A model generated the notes under the pieces. It did not search any database, had not been told where the DNA came from, and saw only the letters and a program-made list of their open reading frames with translations. Source: Nocardia sp. BMG111209 (GTDB taxonomy: Bacteria > Actinomycetota > Actinomycetes > Mycobacteriales > Mycobacteriaceae). Taken from it: 64,000 nucleotides of DNA. Below, one piece after another: positions 8,271 through 16,084 of the stretch; position 1 is the first letter of the stretch, and the number at the start of each line of letters is the position of its first letter. The stretch is from contig NZ_KB907309.1 of the NCBI RefSeq assembly GCF_000381925.1, positions 1,426,001-1,490,000 on the forward strand, given 5' to 3'. A program made the position numbers and the translations under genes.

Positions 8271-8534
8271 ATGTCCATTGCATACATCGAATGTCTACCT
8301 GCGCCGAAGACACGCGCACGGGAGCGGGAGAACCGCAGATTTGCGGAGGAACTGCAGGCCAGACCGGGCACCTGGGCGGTGTATCCGTGGCCGACGCGGT
8401 CGCCGCACTCGACCAAGCATCGGATTCGTGCCGGCCTCACGGCGGCCTTCGGCCCCGGCTTCGAGGCGGAAGTGCGCGATGGTGTGGTTCATGTGCGGTA
8501 TGCCGTGTACGGGCAGGAAGAGGTCGGCGCGTGA
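8271..8534 (+). CDS. Small phage-type hypothetical protein
   Basis: An 87-residue protein with start ATG 8271, preceded by AAGGA about 8 bases upstream. It is rich in Arg and aromatic residues (RPGTWAVYPWPTRSPHSTKHRIRAGL), with a C-terminal stretch EAEVRDGVVHVRYAVYG that resembles a short beta-hairpin. The overall pattern is like small early proteins of actinophages that modify or bind DNA, but I cannot name a family. Its stop overlaps the GTG start of the next gene (GTGA), so the two are translationally coupled. It is the first rightward gene after the inverted-repeat region. Confidence 0.6.
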   Translation: MSIAYIECLPAPKTRARERENRRFAEELQARPGTWAVYPWPTRSPHSTKHRIRAGLTAAFGPGFEAEVRDGVVHVRYAVYGQEEVGA

Positions 8535-9316
8535 CAGTGCTGGTCGGTCGCGATCGAATCTCGAGGGCGCTGCGCGGCATTCCCGAACTGCTCGGCGAAC
8601 TCGATGTGACGCTCAGCCGAACCGACGCGATCGGCGATCCGGATACCCGCTCGGCGTCGCGGCCCGGCCCGGAGCGTTCGCTGCCCTACCATATCGGTGC
8701 CTCGAACGTCCGCGGCGAACTCGTCCGGGTGTTACGCGAACTCGTCGTGCAGGCGGGGTCCACCCCGGGCTCCGGGCCGGAACAGGATGCGGCGCATCTG
8801 TTCGCGCGGTTGCCCGAACTGACCGACGACTCGCCGGTCCTGTCCGGGTTGGCGCAGGTCCTGGTACCGACCGTCGAATGGGCCCGCCGGGTGATCGATC
8901 GACCGGCCGAGCGGTTCACCCTGGGGATCTGCGAGTGCGGCGTCGCGTTGCACGCCGCCGACGAAGCGGAGACCGTCGACTGCCGGTGCGGCCGGACCCA
9001 CGACGTGCGCGCCCGGCGCAATGCCCTGCTCGCGCAGGCGCAGAGCCGGCTGGGCACAGCCGCCGAGCTGGCCCGCCTCGTTACGTCCGTTTCCGAGATG
9101 CCGCTCACGGCTGCGCTGATCCGTCAGTGGGCGGCACGCGGCAAGCTGGCCAAGTACGAGATCGGGGGCCGGACGGTCTACCGCATCGGTGACGTCCTCC
9201 GCCTCCACCACCGGCCACCGGCCCCCACAACCCGAGGGCGCGGCGCCCTGTTGGTCAGGTTCTGTGGCGTCACTCGGCGGGGGATAGGCTTGCAGCCACA
9301 GGCCCCTTCCGAATGA
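8531..9316 (+). CDS. Phage-type protein with zinc-ribbon and helix-turn-helix
   Basis: A 261-residue protein, GTG start at 8531 overlapping the previous stop. An N-terminal helical region is followed by a CxC...CxC zinc-ribbon-like segment near residues 136-158 (ICECG and VDCRCG). A C-terminal helix-turn-helix follows at about residues 205-235, with TAALIRQWAARGKLAKYE and GGRTVYRIGDVLRL, which reads as a MerR/excisionase-like wing. Proteins with this layout occur in actinobacterial prophages and phages near regulatory genes. It probably binds DNA and may control the element. No DNA-cleaving motif is visible. Confidence 0.6.
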   Translation: MTVLVGRDRISRALRGIPELLGELDVTLSRTDAIGDPDTRSASRPGPERSLPYHIGASNVRGELVRVLRELVVQAGSTPGSGPEQDAAHLFARLPELTDDSPVLSGLAQVLVPTVEWARRVIDRPAERFTLGICECGVALHAADEAETVDCRCGRTHDVRARRNALLAQAQSRLGTAAELARLVTSVSEMPLTAALIRQWAARGKLAKYEIGGRTVYRIGDVLRLHHRPPAPTTRGRGALLVRFCGVTRRGIGLQPQAPSE

Positions 9317-9565
9317 ACGATCAGGGGGGTCCCGATCCACACCGACGACCCGACGTGCGACGCGAAAAACCGCGTCCGCCAACGATGTTGGTCGTTTCGG
9401 CAGTCGTCTCGAAGCACCGGATAGGCTGAAGCCACCGGCGAACACGATGCCGAATCCCGGACAGCGGGCCGATCCGGTCCGCTGCACCACCGCCCCCGTG
9501 ACTTCCCGTCTCCCGTAACCCCTTCTCCCGCGGTCGAGACGGCGTGGAGCAGCGGGGGCGTCATT

Positions 9566-9604
9566 GCCCTGCCCCCGGCCGAGCGAATCGGCCGGGGGCA
9601 GGGC
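9566..9604 (+). terminator. Strong hairpin after the 8.3-9.3 kb pair
   Basis: Perfect 16-base arms, GCCCTGCCCCCGGCCG at 9566-9581 and its complement at 9589-9604, with loop AGCGAAT. No T-run follows, so it could be a terminator of the high-GC type, an mRNA-stabilising end, or a leader structure of the LysB gene. It is the first of several similar hairpins that separate genes in this element. The remainder of the 9317-9679 gap shows no gene. Confidence 0.5.
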
Positions 9605-9628
9605 GCCCATCTCCCGGACTTTCGCATT

Positions 9629-9652
9629 CCCGGCCGGACATGTCCGGCCGGG
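9629..9652. promoter_or_regulatory. Perfect 24-base palindrome upstream of lysB
   Basis: The 12-base half CCCGGCCGGACA is followed directly by its complement, centred at 9640/9641, 28 bases before the LysB start. With no loop, it is more likely a protein-binding site than an RNA hairpin. The function is unknown. Confidence 0.4.
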
Positions 9653-9679
9653 CTGCGGCGCATGCTCGAAAGGTGTCCC

Positions 9680-10438
9680 GTGCTCACGATTTTGACCTGC
9701 CGCGGTACCGGTGAACCGCTCGGCGGCCCGGCCAACCTGCTGACCGCGGTGACCCGGCAGCTGGATCCGGTCCGATTCAGGGTCACGGACATCGACTACC
9801 CCGCAGGTATCGGCCCGGTCGATCCGCAGCACAATCTCGCCGGTTGTTCGGAGGAACAGTCGGTCGCCCGCGGAGTTGTCGCGCTGACGGCCGCGATCCG
9901 CCGGACGACGGGACCGGTCGCGGTGCTCGGATACAGTCTCGGCGCCGAGGTGGTCACCCGATTCCTGGAGGCCAAGGGGCGCGGCGAGTTCTGGGACTGC
10001 GAGCCGGCCTGGGCGGCTACCGTAGCCAATCCGCTACGGCAACAAGATGATTCGATCGATCCGGATCCGGTGGGCTTCGGTATCAACGGTCAGCACGACC
10101 TGTGGCCGGACCACTTCCCGATCTGGGAGGCCGCCCATCCCGCGGACGGCATCACCTCCTGCCCCGCGGATTCTCCGTTGCGGACGCTGGCCGATGTCGC
10201 GTCCGCGTTCAGCTTCGCCGAACTCGGCGGCTGGACCGCCGACCTGGCCGACCGGATCCGGCGAGCTCGCTGGCAGCCGGCGAACTCGAACTGGTGGCAC
10301 GACCCGGTCGGCACGTGGAACCGGTGGAGTCGCGCGGCCGCACTGGTCGACGGCTATCTGACCGGCGCCCACACCACGGCATATGTCACGGGCGGACACT
10401 GCGACCGCTTGGCCGCCCTCATCGACGCCCACGACTAG
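9680..10438 (+). CDS. lysB: LysB-type mycolylarabinogalactan esterase
   Basis: A 252-residue alpha/beta-hydrolase of the cutinase/PE-PPE-like LysB family. The catalytic serine is S86 in the GYSLG nucleophile elbow. INGQHDLW and HFPIWEAAHP further on are consistent with the acid and histidine regions. TCRGTGEP near the N-terminus matches the conserved first strand and oxyanion region. Known phage LysB enzymes cleave the ester bond between mycolic acids and arabinogalactan to breach the outer envelope during lysis. GTG 9680 was chosen for the GAAAGG site at 9668-9673; ATG 9662 is the alternative. Its presence indicates a mycolate-containing target or host. Confidence 0.8.
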   Translation: MLTILTCRGTGEPLGGPANLLTAVTRQLDPVRFRVTDIDYPAGIGPVDPQHNLAGCSEEQSVARGVVALTAAIRRTTGPVAVLGYSLGAEVVTRFLEAKGRGEFWDCEPAWAATVANPLRQQDDSIDPDPVGFGINGQHDLWPDHFPIWEAAHPADGITSCPADSPLRTLADVASAFSFAELGGWTADLADRIRRARWQPANSNWWHDPVGTWNRWSRAAALVDGYLTGAHTTAYVTGGHCDRLAALIDAHD

Positions 10439-10623
10439 CGGCGTCCACCACCGACCGTCCACAAGCTGCGACCGGCCCCCGATGAAACCTCGTTTCCCCC
10501 AGCGGTATCGGGGCGGGCGAGCCCGTCGCACCCACGCCCGCACCGGATCCCGGCTCCCCGCGGCCCGCAGCAGCCACCGCACGCCGCGTGGTCGAAGCCG
10601 CCTCGCACCGGTGCGGGCGTATC

Positions 10624-10660
10624 GCCTCACCCCCGGCGCTCCCATCGCCGGGGGTGAGGC
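10624..10660 (+). terminator. Hairpin after lysB
   Basis: Perfect 15-base arms GCCTCACCCCCGGCG (10624-10638) and the complement (10646-10660), loop CTCCCAT. It lies between LysB and a short peptide gene. It is again without a clear T-run. The 10439-10708 gap otherwise holds no gene that I can support. Confidence 0.5.
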
Positions 10661-10708
10661 GCCCGAATCCTCCGACCGACGACTCGTCAGAGAAAGGAGG
10701 TGATCGGT

Positions 10709-10789
10709 GTGATCACCGTTGCGGAAGATCTCATCAAACTGATCGGTGACCTGATCCCGCTGGTGCTGCCGCTGCTGCTGGGGCTCTGA
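10709..10789 (+). CDS. 26-residue hydrophobic peptide with perfect Shine-Dalgarno
   Basis: A GTG start at 10709 and TGA at 10787 encode a 26-residue peptide. It has an amphipathic first half (VAEDLIKLIGDLI) and a leucine-rich second half (PLVLPLLLGL). AAAGGAGGTGA at 10693-10703 is an essentially complete anti-16S match, 8 bases before the start, which strongly argues for translation. The same 11-mer precedes another short membrane peptide at 40775. It resembles membrane-active amphipathic peptides, and lies between LysB and tail genes, so a holin-like or pore-forming role is possible. No homologue was recognised. Confidence 0.55.
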   Translation: MITVAEDLIKLIGDLIPLVLPLLLGL

Positions 10790-10822
10790 CCCGAGTTGCG
10801 GTGCCCATTCGCCGACCGTGCC

Positions 10823-10849
10823 GCGGCGAGCCGGGTCCCGGCTCGCCGC
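10823..10849 (+). terminator. Inverted repeat after the 26-residue peptide gene
   Basis: GCGGCGAGCCGGG (10823-10835) and CCCGGCTCGCCGC (10837-10849) are perfectly complementary with one base between them; in RNA the central pairs would open into a loop. It starts 33 bases after the peptide stop and is probably a terminator or processing hairpin. Confidence 0.4.
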
Positions 10850-10896
10850 AGCGCGCACATGTCTTCGCCACCAACCGATTACCCACCGGAGCTGAT

Positions 10897-11022
10897 ATGT
10901 CCCACCCTGACGTGCCCGCAGTCGGCGATTCCGCCGAGTCGTCCGAGAGCGTCGATGCCGCTCCCGTAGGCACACTGACCTGCCAGGTCCGCGTCGCGAA
11001 CGCGGACGAGGAGACGAAGTGA
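10897..11022 (+). CDS. 41-residue acidic protein coupled to tail terminator gene
   Basis: ATG at 10897 with GGAG about 6 bases upstream; TGA at 11020-11022 overlaps the GTG start of the next gene (GTGA). The product is acidic and Ser/Ala-rich with a short beta-like centre (VGTLTCQVRVAN). It has no recognised family. The position immediately ahead of a tail-terminator-like gene and the start/stop overlap indicate a real, coupled gene, possibly a small virion or assembly protein. Confidence 0.5.
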   Translation: MSHPDVPAVGDSAESSESVDAAPVGTLTCQVRVANADEETK

Positions 11023-11468
11023 CCACCCTGACGCCCGGCGAATTCCCGGACTTCGAGCAGGTCCTCTGCGATCTGCTCACACCGATCGCGACCGCCGTGA
11101 CCACCCTGCCGCAGACCGCGACCGCGATCCAGTCGGCGCTGCCGCTGATCTGGGTGCGCAAAACCGGTGGCACGCTGGACATGAACGCCATCACCTACAC
11201 CGCCCAGGTGCAGGCCGTGGTCTTCGGCACCACCCGCGCACAGGCCCAGACCCTGGCCATCCAGGTGCGGGACACGGTGCTGGCCGCGCCGGCGGCCACG
11301 ATCTCGGACGGTGTGGTGATCGACTACGTCGAGGAGATCACCTCGAACGAGCCGAAATTCCACGCCCCCATCCTGCGCCGCAGCCGCGGTCTGATGGAGG
11401 TCCCCGATCTGGACCCGCTCAACCAGATGGTCGAACTGTCGTTCCGCATCGACGCGCGACGGCAATAG
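11019..11468 (+). CDS. Probable tail terminator / tail completion protein
   Basis: A 149-residue protein that looks like the siphovirus tail-terminator fold. It has an N-terminal helix (FEQVLCDLLTPIATAVTTL) and beta strands around PLIWVRKTGG and AITYTAQVQAVVFG. A helix with TRAQAQTLAIQVRDTVL follows, and a C-terminal strand MVELSFRIDAR, typical of proteins that cap tails just upstream of the major tail protein. Tail terminators form a hexameric ring that stops tube polymerisation. Here it is separated from the major tail protein by a membrane protein and a transglycosylase, which is unusual. The assignment is by pattern and position only. Confidence 0.55.
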   Translation: MTTLTPGEFPDFEQVLCDLLTPIATAVTTLPQTATAIQSALPLIWVRKTGGTLDMNAITYTAQVQAVVFGTTRAQAQTLAIQVRDTVLAAPAATISDGVVIDYVEEITSNEPKFHAPILRRSRGLMEVPDLDPLNQMVELSFRIDARRQ

Positions 11469-11508
11469 ACACGAAATCACCACTGCCCGAAGCGCTTACA
11501 CTCGGTCC

Positions 11509-12186
11509 ATGCTGTGGCTGATCTTCTTCGTCCCGGTCGTCTGCTGGCTCATCGCGGCACGGGACCGGGCACTGCGGATCGGTATCGGCCTGGGCCTGCT
11601 CGTTACGGCCTGCGCCGAGGTGGCCCTGCTGCACGGCTGGATATTCGCGGACGAGCGGTTCACGGCCACCGTCGCCTGCGCGATCGTGGTGGCCGTCCTG
11701 CTGGTGTGCGGCTGGAGCTCCGACGAGCCGGATCGGTCCGTGCGAGCGATCGCGGGGGCGGTGCTGATCTTCGGATGCTCCTTGTGCTCCCTGCTGGCAG
11801 CGCTGGTCGGGGTCGCGGCATTCCTCTCGCCGCACGTGGAGGTGCCTGCCGACGACGTGCTACTGCCGCTGCCGGCCGGGCTCGTCGTCACCGGTGACAC
11901 GACCGAGCCGTGCGACGGCGGTGCGACGACCTATTGTTCGCGCACCTTCGAGATCGCCGGTTCGGCCACCGTGGCGGATCGGCAGGTTTTCGACCGTGTG
12001 ATGGACCGGCTGGAGACTACCCACGGCTGGTCGCCCCACTACGACGCGGCGGGCGAGGTGTGGACCGACTGCCGCACCCGCGGCTGGTGGCTCGATCGCC
12101 GGATCATGTGCGTCCGGGTGCATCGCGGTGATCTGCCGGGGCAGCCCCCCGTCACCGTGTCCTTCGAAAGCGAATCGAGGGAATGA
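11509..12186 (+). CDS. Multi-pass membrane protein, possible immunity or accessory protein
   Basis: A 225-residue protein. Four hydrophobic segments occupy about residues 1-115 (MLWLIFFVPVVCWLIAA; GIGLGLLVTACAEVALLHGWIF; ATVACAIVVAVLLVCGW; AVLIFGCSLCSLLAALVGVAAFL). A soluble C-terminal domain of about 110 residues follows, with several cysteines (EPCDGG, YCSRTF, DCRTRG, IMCVRV), probably outside the membrane. It lies between the tail terminator and transglycosylase genes, where phages have no membrane protein. An envelope immunity role against the neighbouring peptidoglycan-active protein is an attractive guess, not shown. Confidence 0.55.
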   Translation: MLWLIFFVPVVCWLIAARDRALRIGIGLGLLVTACAEVALLHGWIFADERFTATVACAIVVAVLLVCGWSSDEPDRSVRAIAGAVLIFGCSLCSLLAALVGVAAFLSPHVEVPADDVLLPLPAGLVVTGDTTEPCDGGATTYCSRTFEIAGSATVADRQVFDRVMDRLETTHGWSPHYDAAGEVWTDCRTRGWWLDRRIMCVRVHRGDLPGQPPVTVSFESESRE

Positions 12187-12254
12187 ATCCCGGCGCATGA
12201 GCTCGGCCGGGGTCGCGATTCCAGCGCATCGGCTCATGCGAAAGGTCGAAATAC

Positions 12255-13793
12255 GTGACAGACAATATGGCCAACTTCATGACCTGGACGGGCTCCGGTC
12301 CGCCGGTTTTCTCGGCACTGCCGCAGCAGAATTCGGGTCCGGTGGTCAACAAATTCGCGGATCGCTGGATCACCGATGCGGCGATCTACGGAAGCCGGGC
12401 CCATGTGGACCCCCGGCTGGTCGTCGCCGTCATGATGACCGAGGGTGTCGACTTCAAGGACTCCGAACGGTACGCCGAGGGTAAGGCGATCGAGGACGCC
12501 GCGCGTGGCAACGAGGTCGCCAACTGGAGTCGGCGGACGTTCGACAATCCCGAGGGGATGTCGCTCGGCATCACCAATATGAAGGAAGGCACCTTCGACG
12601 ACGTCAAGGCGGCGTTCCCGACCGAGTTCAAGGACGACAACTGGTCCGACCTGGCCACGAACCACGACCTGGCGGTCAAGGCGCTGACCTACAACCTGGC
12701 GCGTTACGACAGGCTGTATGCCACGGGCGGAACCAAGGTGTCGTCCGACATGATGGATCTCTACAGCCGGAACGAATTCCTCGCCGCAGCCTACAACGTA
12801 GGGCCCGGCACCATCGCGGCCAATGTGGGCAAGGGCTATCTGGGTCCCGCCGGCGCGGATTACTCGAATCGCACGAGAAATCACTTCGCCGATGCGAGTC
12901 GCCTGGTTTCCCAGCTCTATCGGGAACTTCCCGACGCGGTCGGCGGCATGTCCGATCCCGGTATGCCGGCGGTCTCGGCCGAACATCCGGCGTTGCCGTT
13001 CTGGGACTATGCCCACGACCGGATGGGAACCTACGCCGCCGGCGGCGACGTGGATTCGGATCAGGCCACCGCCCAGCCCGGTGAATCGCTCTACAACGGG
13101 ATGTTCGCGCTGGACCATGTCACCGGCTCACCGTTCTGGAACAACATGTCCGGTGCGATCGGAAAAACCGCCTACCACAACCTCGAACGCGCTGCGGCGG
13201 CGGCGGATCCCGTGGCCGGTGCCGTCTGGGATGCCTTCCAGCAGGTGGTTTCGCCACTGGAGAACCCGGGCGCGGCCATGGCCGAGAGCCTCGGTGAGGA
13301 CAAGACCCCGCAGACCATCGGATCCACCGCGGCCCGGTTGCTGCGGATCCACGGCCACAGCCCCAACCTGGATCCGCACGTCTACGGTGGCGACGACGGT
13401 CCGTTGTCCACGGCTCGCACCGGCACCTTGTTCCGCTCCCTGGACCCGCTGAAAAGCTATGTCGGGAACCAGGTTTTCACCGCTGCCGCCCCGCAGATCG
13501 CCGCATGGTCCGGCTACGGCTCCGGCAATGACAACACGACAACCATTCAGCCGCAAGGCGATTCGGATACCAGCAGTCCGGACCTCGGGCAGCTGGCCCG
13601 CACGGCCCTGCAGAACGCCGGGCGCGTGATCACGAGTTTCGCGACTCCCGCGGTCATCGCGCCGTCCCGGGCGCTCGGCCCGGACACCCAGGTGCGGCGG
13701 GCGTTCTCGATCGTGATGGATCTACCTCCCGACGATCCACTGTTCACCCGGGATCGGCGTACCGACGCCGTGCTCGCCTTCGGGCGTCACTGA
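12255..13793 (+). CDS. Tail-associated lytic transglycosylase-like protein
   Basis: A 512-residue protein, GTG start at 12255. Residues about 32-205 form a lysozyme-like SLT domain: candidate catalytic glutamate E63 (VAVMMTEGVDF), the GMSLGITNM strand, and AAYNVGPGTIAANV near residue 178, the AYNxGPG motif of lytic transglycosylases. These enzymes cleave the MurNAc-GlcNAc bond of peptidoglycan. The rest is lower complexity and includes YAAGGDVDSD and a C-terminus ending LAFGRH that resembles the end of the 16.1-kb protein. Tape-measure or tip proteins of phages often carry such domains for entry. Here it is free-standing and upstream of the major tail protein, so it could be an entry enzyme or an effector. 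Confidence 0.7.
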   Translation: MTDNMANFMTWTGSGPPVFSALPQQNSGPVVNKFADRWITDAAIYGSRAHVDPRLVVAVMMTEGVDFKDSERYAEGKAIEDAARGNEVANWSRRTFDNPEGMSLGITNMKEGTFDDVKAAFPTEFKDDNWSDLATNHDLAVKALTYNLARYDRLYATGGTKVSSDMMDLYSRNEFLAAAYNVGPGTIAANVGKGYLGPAGADYSNRTRNHFADASRLVSQLYRELPDAVGGMSDPGMPAVSAEHPALPFWDYAHDRMGTYAAGGDVDSDQATAQPGESLYNGMFALDHVTGSPFWNNMSGAIGKTAYHNLERAAAAADPVAGAVWDAFQQVVSPLENPGAAMAESLGEDKTPQTIGSTAARLLRIHGHSPNLDPHVYGGDDGPLSTARTGTLFRSLDPLKSYVGNQVFTAAAPQIAAWSGYGSGNDNTTTIQPQGDSDTSSPDLGQLARTALQNAGRVITSFATPAVIAPSRALGPDTQVRRAFSIVMDLPPDDPLFTRDRRTDAVLAFGRH

Positions 13794-13956
13794 AATCCTC
13801 TGGGCCGCAGCGGGCTACCGCACGCTCACCGATCCTGCTCCGGCGGGTATCGGTCGTCCCCGCGCGCATCTCGCCGGGGGCCGTTTCCGGGTGCCCGTAA
13901 CGGGTGCCCGCTTCGCAATACCGCCCGGTTCGCCGGGCCTTCGAGATGGAGACACA

Positions 13957-14913
13957 TTGACTGCCACAACCCTGACGGCGTTGAAGGCTGCGCAGCGCTC
14001 GCTGCTGCTGAAGCCGCTCGATGCCGCCGTGTTCCTGGCGCCCTACGGCACCCAGGCTCCGCTGGGCGGTTTCACCGACGCCTCGGGCAACCTGCAGACC
14101 CTGCCCGCGGGCTTCCAGTCGGTCGGCCTGATCGACAAGAAGACCGGTGTCGCGTTCTCGCGCGGCATCACCGCGGCGCCGATCGAGTCCTACGGTGAGC
14201 TGCAGGCGGTGCGCAACGACATCACCAGCGACATCACCGCTTTGGAGTTCGAGCCGCAGCAGAGCGCCACCGCGCTGAACCTCCAGCTGACCACCAGCGC
14301 CACGCTGAGCGCGATGACGCCGAACGCCACCAATGGCGAGGTGTGGTTCGCCCAGCCGTCGGCCGAGAACATCACCTACTACTCGGCCGTCGTGATCGGC
14401 AAGGACGGCAACGATTCCGCGCCGACCTACGTCATCAAGATCCTGCCGAAGGTCGCCGTGTCGAAGTTCGGCGGCGAGCAGTGGGCCCCGACCGGCGTCA
14501 TGTCCCAGAAGCTGACCATGGTCGCGTTCAAGGACGATGTCGCGGGTTACGCCGTCGCCCACTCCTTCGCGGGTCCGGGCTGGCAGAAGCTGGTCGCCGC
14601 GAGCGGCATGCCGTACGTCGTGTCCACGCTGCACGTCGCGCCGGCCGGCGCGCAGGCGCTGACCAAGGGCACCAGCCAGACGCTGCAGCTGGTCGTCACC
14701 GACCAGCTGGGCGGTGTCATCGCGCCGAGCCTGCTGACCTACACCGTGGGCACCGGCCTGACCAGCGCGGTCACCGTCAACAACGCGACCGGTGTGGTGA
14801 CCCCGACGGCGACCGCCGGTTCCGGCACCATCAGCGTCTCCTTCACCGCGCCGTCCGGCTGGCCCGCCGCGACCGCCACCTCGGTCACCACCGGCACCAT
14901 CACCGTCGCGTAG
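13957..14913 (+). CDS. Major tail protein with C-terminal Ig-like (Big_2) domain
   Basis: A 318-residue protein. TTG 13957 was chosen because GGAG lies 5 bases upstream and ATG 13945 stops after four codons. Residues 1-220 show the siphovirus tube-protein pattern (LDAAVFLAPYGT, GFQSVGLIDKKTGVAFSRG, ESYGELQAVRNDITSD, MTMVAFKDD-like end). The last 90 residues are a bacterial Ig-like group 2 domain (STLHVAPAGAQAL, TLQLVVTDQLGGV, NNATGVVTPTATAGSGTISV), a common decoration on actinophage tail tubes. It forms the non-contractile tail tube. Codon use is strongly GC-biased as in highly expressed genes, and a perfect terminator hairpin follows directly. Confidence 0.85.
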   Translation: MTATTLTALKAAQRSLLLKPLDAAVFLAPYGTQAPLGGFTDASGNLQTLPAGFQSVGLIDKKTGVAFSRGITAAPIESYGELQAVRNDITSDITALEFEPQQSATALNLQLTTSATLSAMTPNATNGEVWFAQPSAENITYYSAVVIGKDGNDSAPTYVIKILPKVAVSKFGGEQWAPTGVMSQKLTMVAFKDDVAGYAVAHSFAGPGWQKLVAASGMPYVVSTLHVAPAGAQALTKGTSQTLQLVVTDQLGGVIAPSLLTYTVGTGLTSAVTVNNATGVVTPTATAGSGTISVSFTAPSGWPAATATSVTTGTITVA

Positions 14914-14928
14914 CGGCGGTCCGCATAC

Positions 14929-14978
14929 GTGGATGCGTGCCGCGTGTCTCCGGTCGCGGCACGCATCCACTTCCCTGT
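14929..14978 (+). terminator. Terminator after the major tail protein gene
   Basis: Perfect 16-base arms GTGGATGCGTGCCGCG (14929-14944) and the complement (14955-14970) with a 10-base loop, followed by TTCCCTGT. A partial terminator here would set the high major-tail-protein to chaperone ratio typical of siphophages. Confidence 0.65.
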
Positions 14979-15007
14979 CGTTCGTCCGGAGAAGAAAGCG
15001 GGTCATC

Positions 15008-15175
15008 ATGTCCGCCATCCCTGTCCATTTCCCCGTCACCATGACCGACGGCGAGCGCGAGTACCTCGTGCCCAACGCCACCGCCTACATCAACGCGGTC
15101 TTCGCGAACGGTCACCGCCGTGCCGACGTGATGGAAGAGGCTGCCGCCGAACCGCATTCGCGCAAGCGCGCCTGA
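15008..15175 (+). CDS. Small tail-region protein
   Basis: A 55-residue protein, ATG 15008 with GGAG/GAAAG upstream. The sequence starts with a beta-like segment (IPVHFPVTMTDGEREYLV) and ends with a basic tail (AEPHSRKRA). Small genes of this kind often sit between the major tail protein and the chaperone gene in actinophages. I do not recognise a family. Confidence 0.55.
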   Translation: MSAIPVHFPVTMTDGEREYLVPNATAYINAVFANGHRRADVMEEAAAEPHSRKRA

Positions 15176-15212
15176 CCTCCCACCAGTTTCGATCCAACCG
15201 GAGAAAACGACA

Positions 15213-15545
15213 GTGGCATCATCCGACCAGCATCCGACCGCGCCCGACGGCGTGGGGCGGTTCCACGAGCTCCAGCAGGAACTGGCTCCGCAACGACGCG
15301 CCCCGTACCGGCTGACCGCCGATATCGCCATCCCACCCGTCACCCGCGGCCAACTGAGGGCGCTACGCGCCACCCGCGACGACGACGAACAGATGGCGAT
15401 CGTGCTCGGCACGCACGCCGACGCCGTGGAGAACCTGTTCGCCGACCGTCCGGTCGACGACTGGTACGCCTTCCAGCGCGACCTCTACGCCCACCTGTTC
15501 GGTCAGGGCGCGGCGGAGCTGCCGGGGGGATCCGCGGGCTCGTAG
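15213..15545 (+). CDS. Tail assembly chaperone gpG
   Basis: A 110-residue protein, GTG 15213, GGAG 9 bases upstream. The helical C-terminal half (GQLRALRATRDDDEQMAIVLG, ENLFADRPVDDWYAFQRDL) fits the first tail chaperone of siphophages, which binds the tape measure and tube protein. The last codons run over a G GGG GGA slippery heptamer at 15524-15530, only four codons before the TAG at 15543. The downstream -1 frame continues as a well-formed protein, the hallmark of the gpG/gpGT pair. Confidence 0.8.
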   Translation: MASSDQHPTAPDGVGRFHELQQELAPQRRAPYRLTADIAIPPVTRGQLRALRATRDDDEQMAIVLGTHADAVENLFADRPVDDWYAFQRDLYAHLFGQGAAELPGGSAGS

Positions 15546-16084
15546 AGTTCTGGGAACGCTTCGGTGCCGCGCTCGACTACGATCTACTCGAGCGCGGCAT
15601 CGATGTCCGGGACTGCTTCGGGCCCAACACTTTTCGCACCCGCGACTGGCGCACGATCATGACGTTCAAGGATCGCCTGCCGACCGGGAGCCACTTCCGC
15701 AGTGCCCTGCTCATGGATCTCGAGCTGGCCGAGGAACGCCTCGATCTCGAGGACGCGCACGGCGACGACGACCTCGACGAGGCGCCCACCGGCCCCCGTC
15801 CGGAGGGCTACACCCTCGACACCTACATGCTCATGGCGATCATCGACGCTCTGCACGGTGTACAGGCGACCATCATCGCGGCGGCGGGCGCCGACCCACC
15901 CGCGGTCCGGCCGTTGCCCCGCCCGGTGTCCGCGGTCGAGATCGTTCGCGAGGAACGCCGGGCGACGTCCATGCAGACCCTGATCGATCTGTTCACGGCA
16001 CCGCCGATCCCGGATACCCCGGCGGAACTGGTCGATGAGGCCGACGCCGACGAGGAGGAGGAGGACAGCTCGTGGTGGCAGTGA
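15213..16084 (+). CDS. Frameshifted tail assembly chaperone gpGT
   Basis: Reading 15213-15530, then slipping back one base and continuing from 15530 to the TGA at 16082-16084, gives about 290 residues. The -1 frame has no start codon near its beginning but reads at once as protein (IRGLVEFWERFGAALDYDLL, then DVRDCFGPNTFRTRDWRTIM), just as expected for the T part. It is acidic at the end (DEADADEEEEDSSWW). gpGT chaperones load the tail tube subunits onto the tape measure and are not in the finished tail. An intact slippery site in a decaying prophage would be under no selection, so its perfection argues that tail assembly still works. Confidence 0.8.
15524..15599 (+). other. Programmed -1 ribosomal frameshift site
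   Basis: GGGGGGA at 15524-15530 fits X XXY YYZ in the gpG frame (codons ccG GGG GGA). A perfect 11-base stem, TGCCGCGCTCG (15565-15575) with CGAGCGCGGCA (15589-15599), lies 34 bases downstream. That is further than the usual 5-9 bases, so its contribution is uncertain. The slippery heptamer itself is of the class used in many tail chaperone genes. Confidence 0.8.

Noticed and set aside
8150..9316. Extended N-terminus (388 codons) for the HTH protein
   Set aside because: The extension covers the promoter region and the separate 87-residue gene in another frame; the GTGA overlap at 8531 is a better start.
13744..15081. Long minus-strand frame opposite the major tail protein
   Set aside because: Composition is shadow-like, and the plus-strand tail protein has clear family patterns and a ribosome-binding site.
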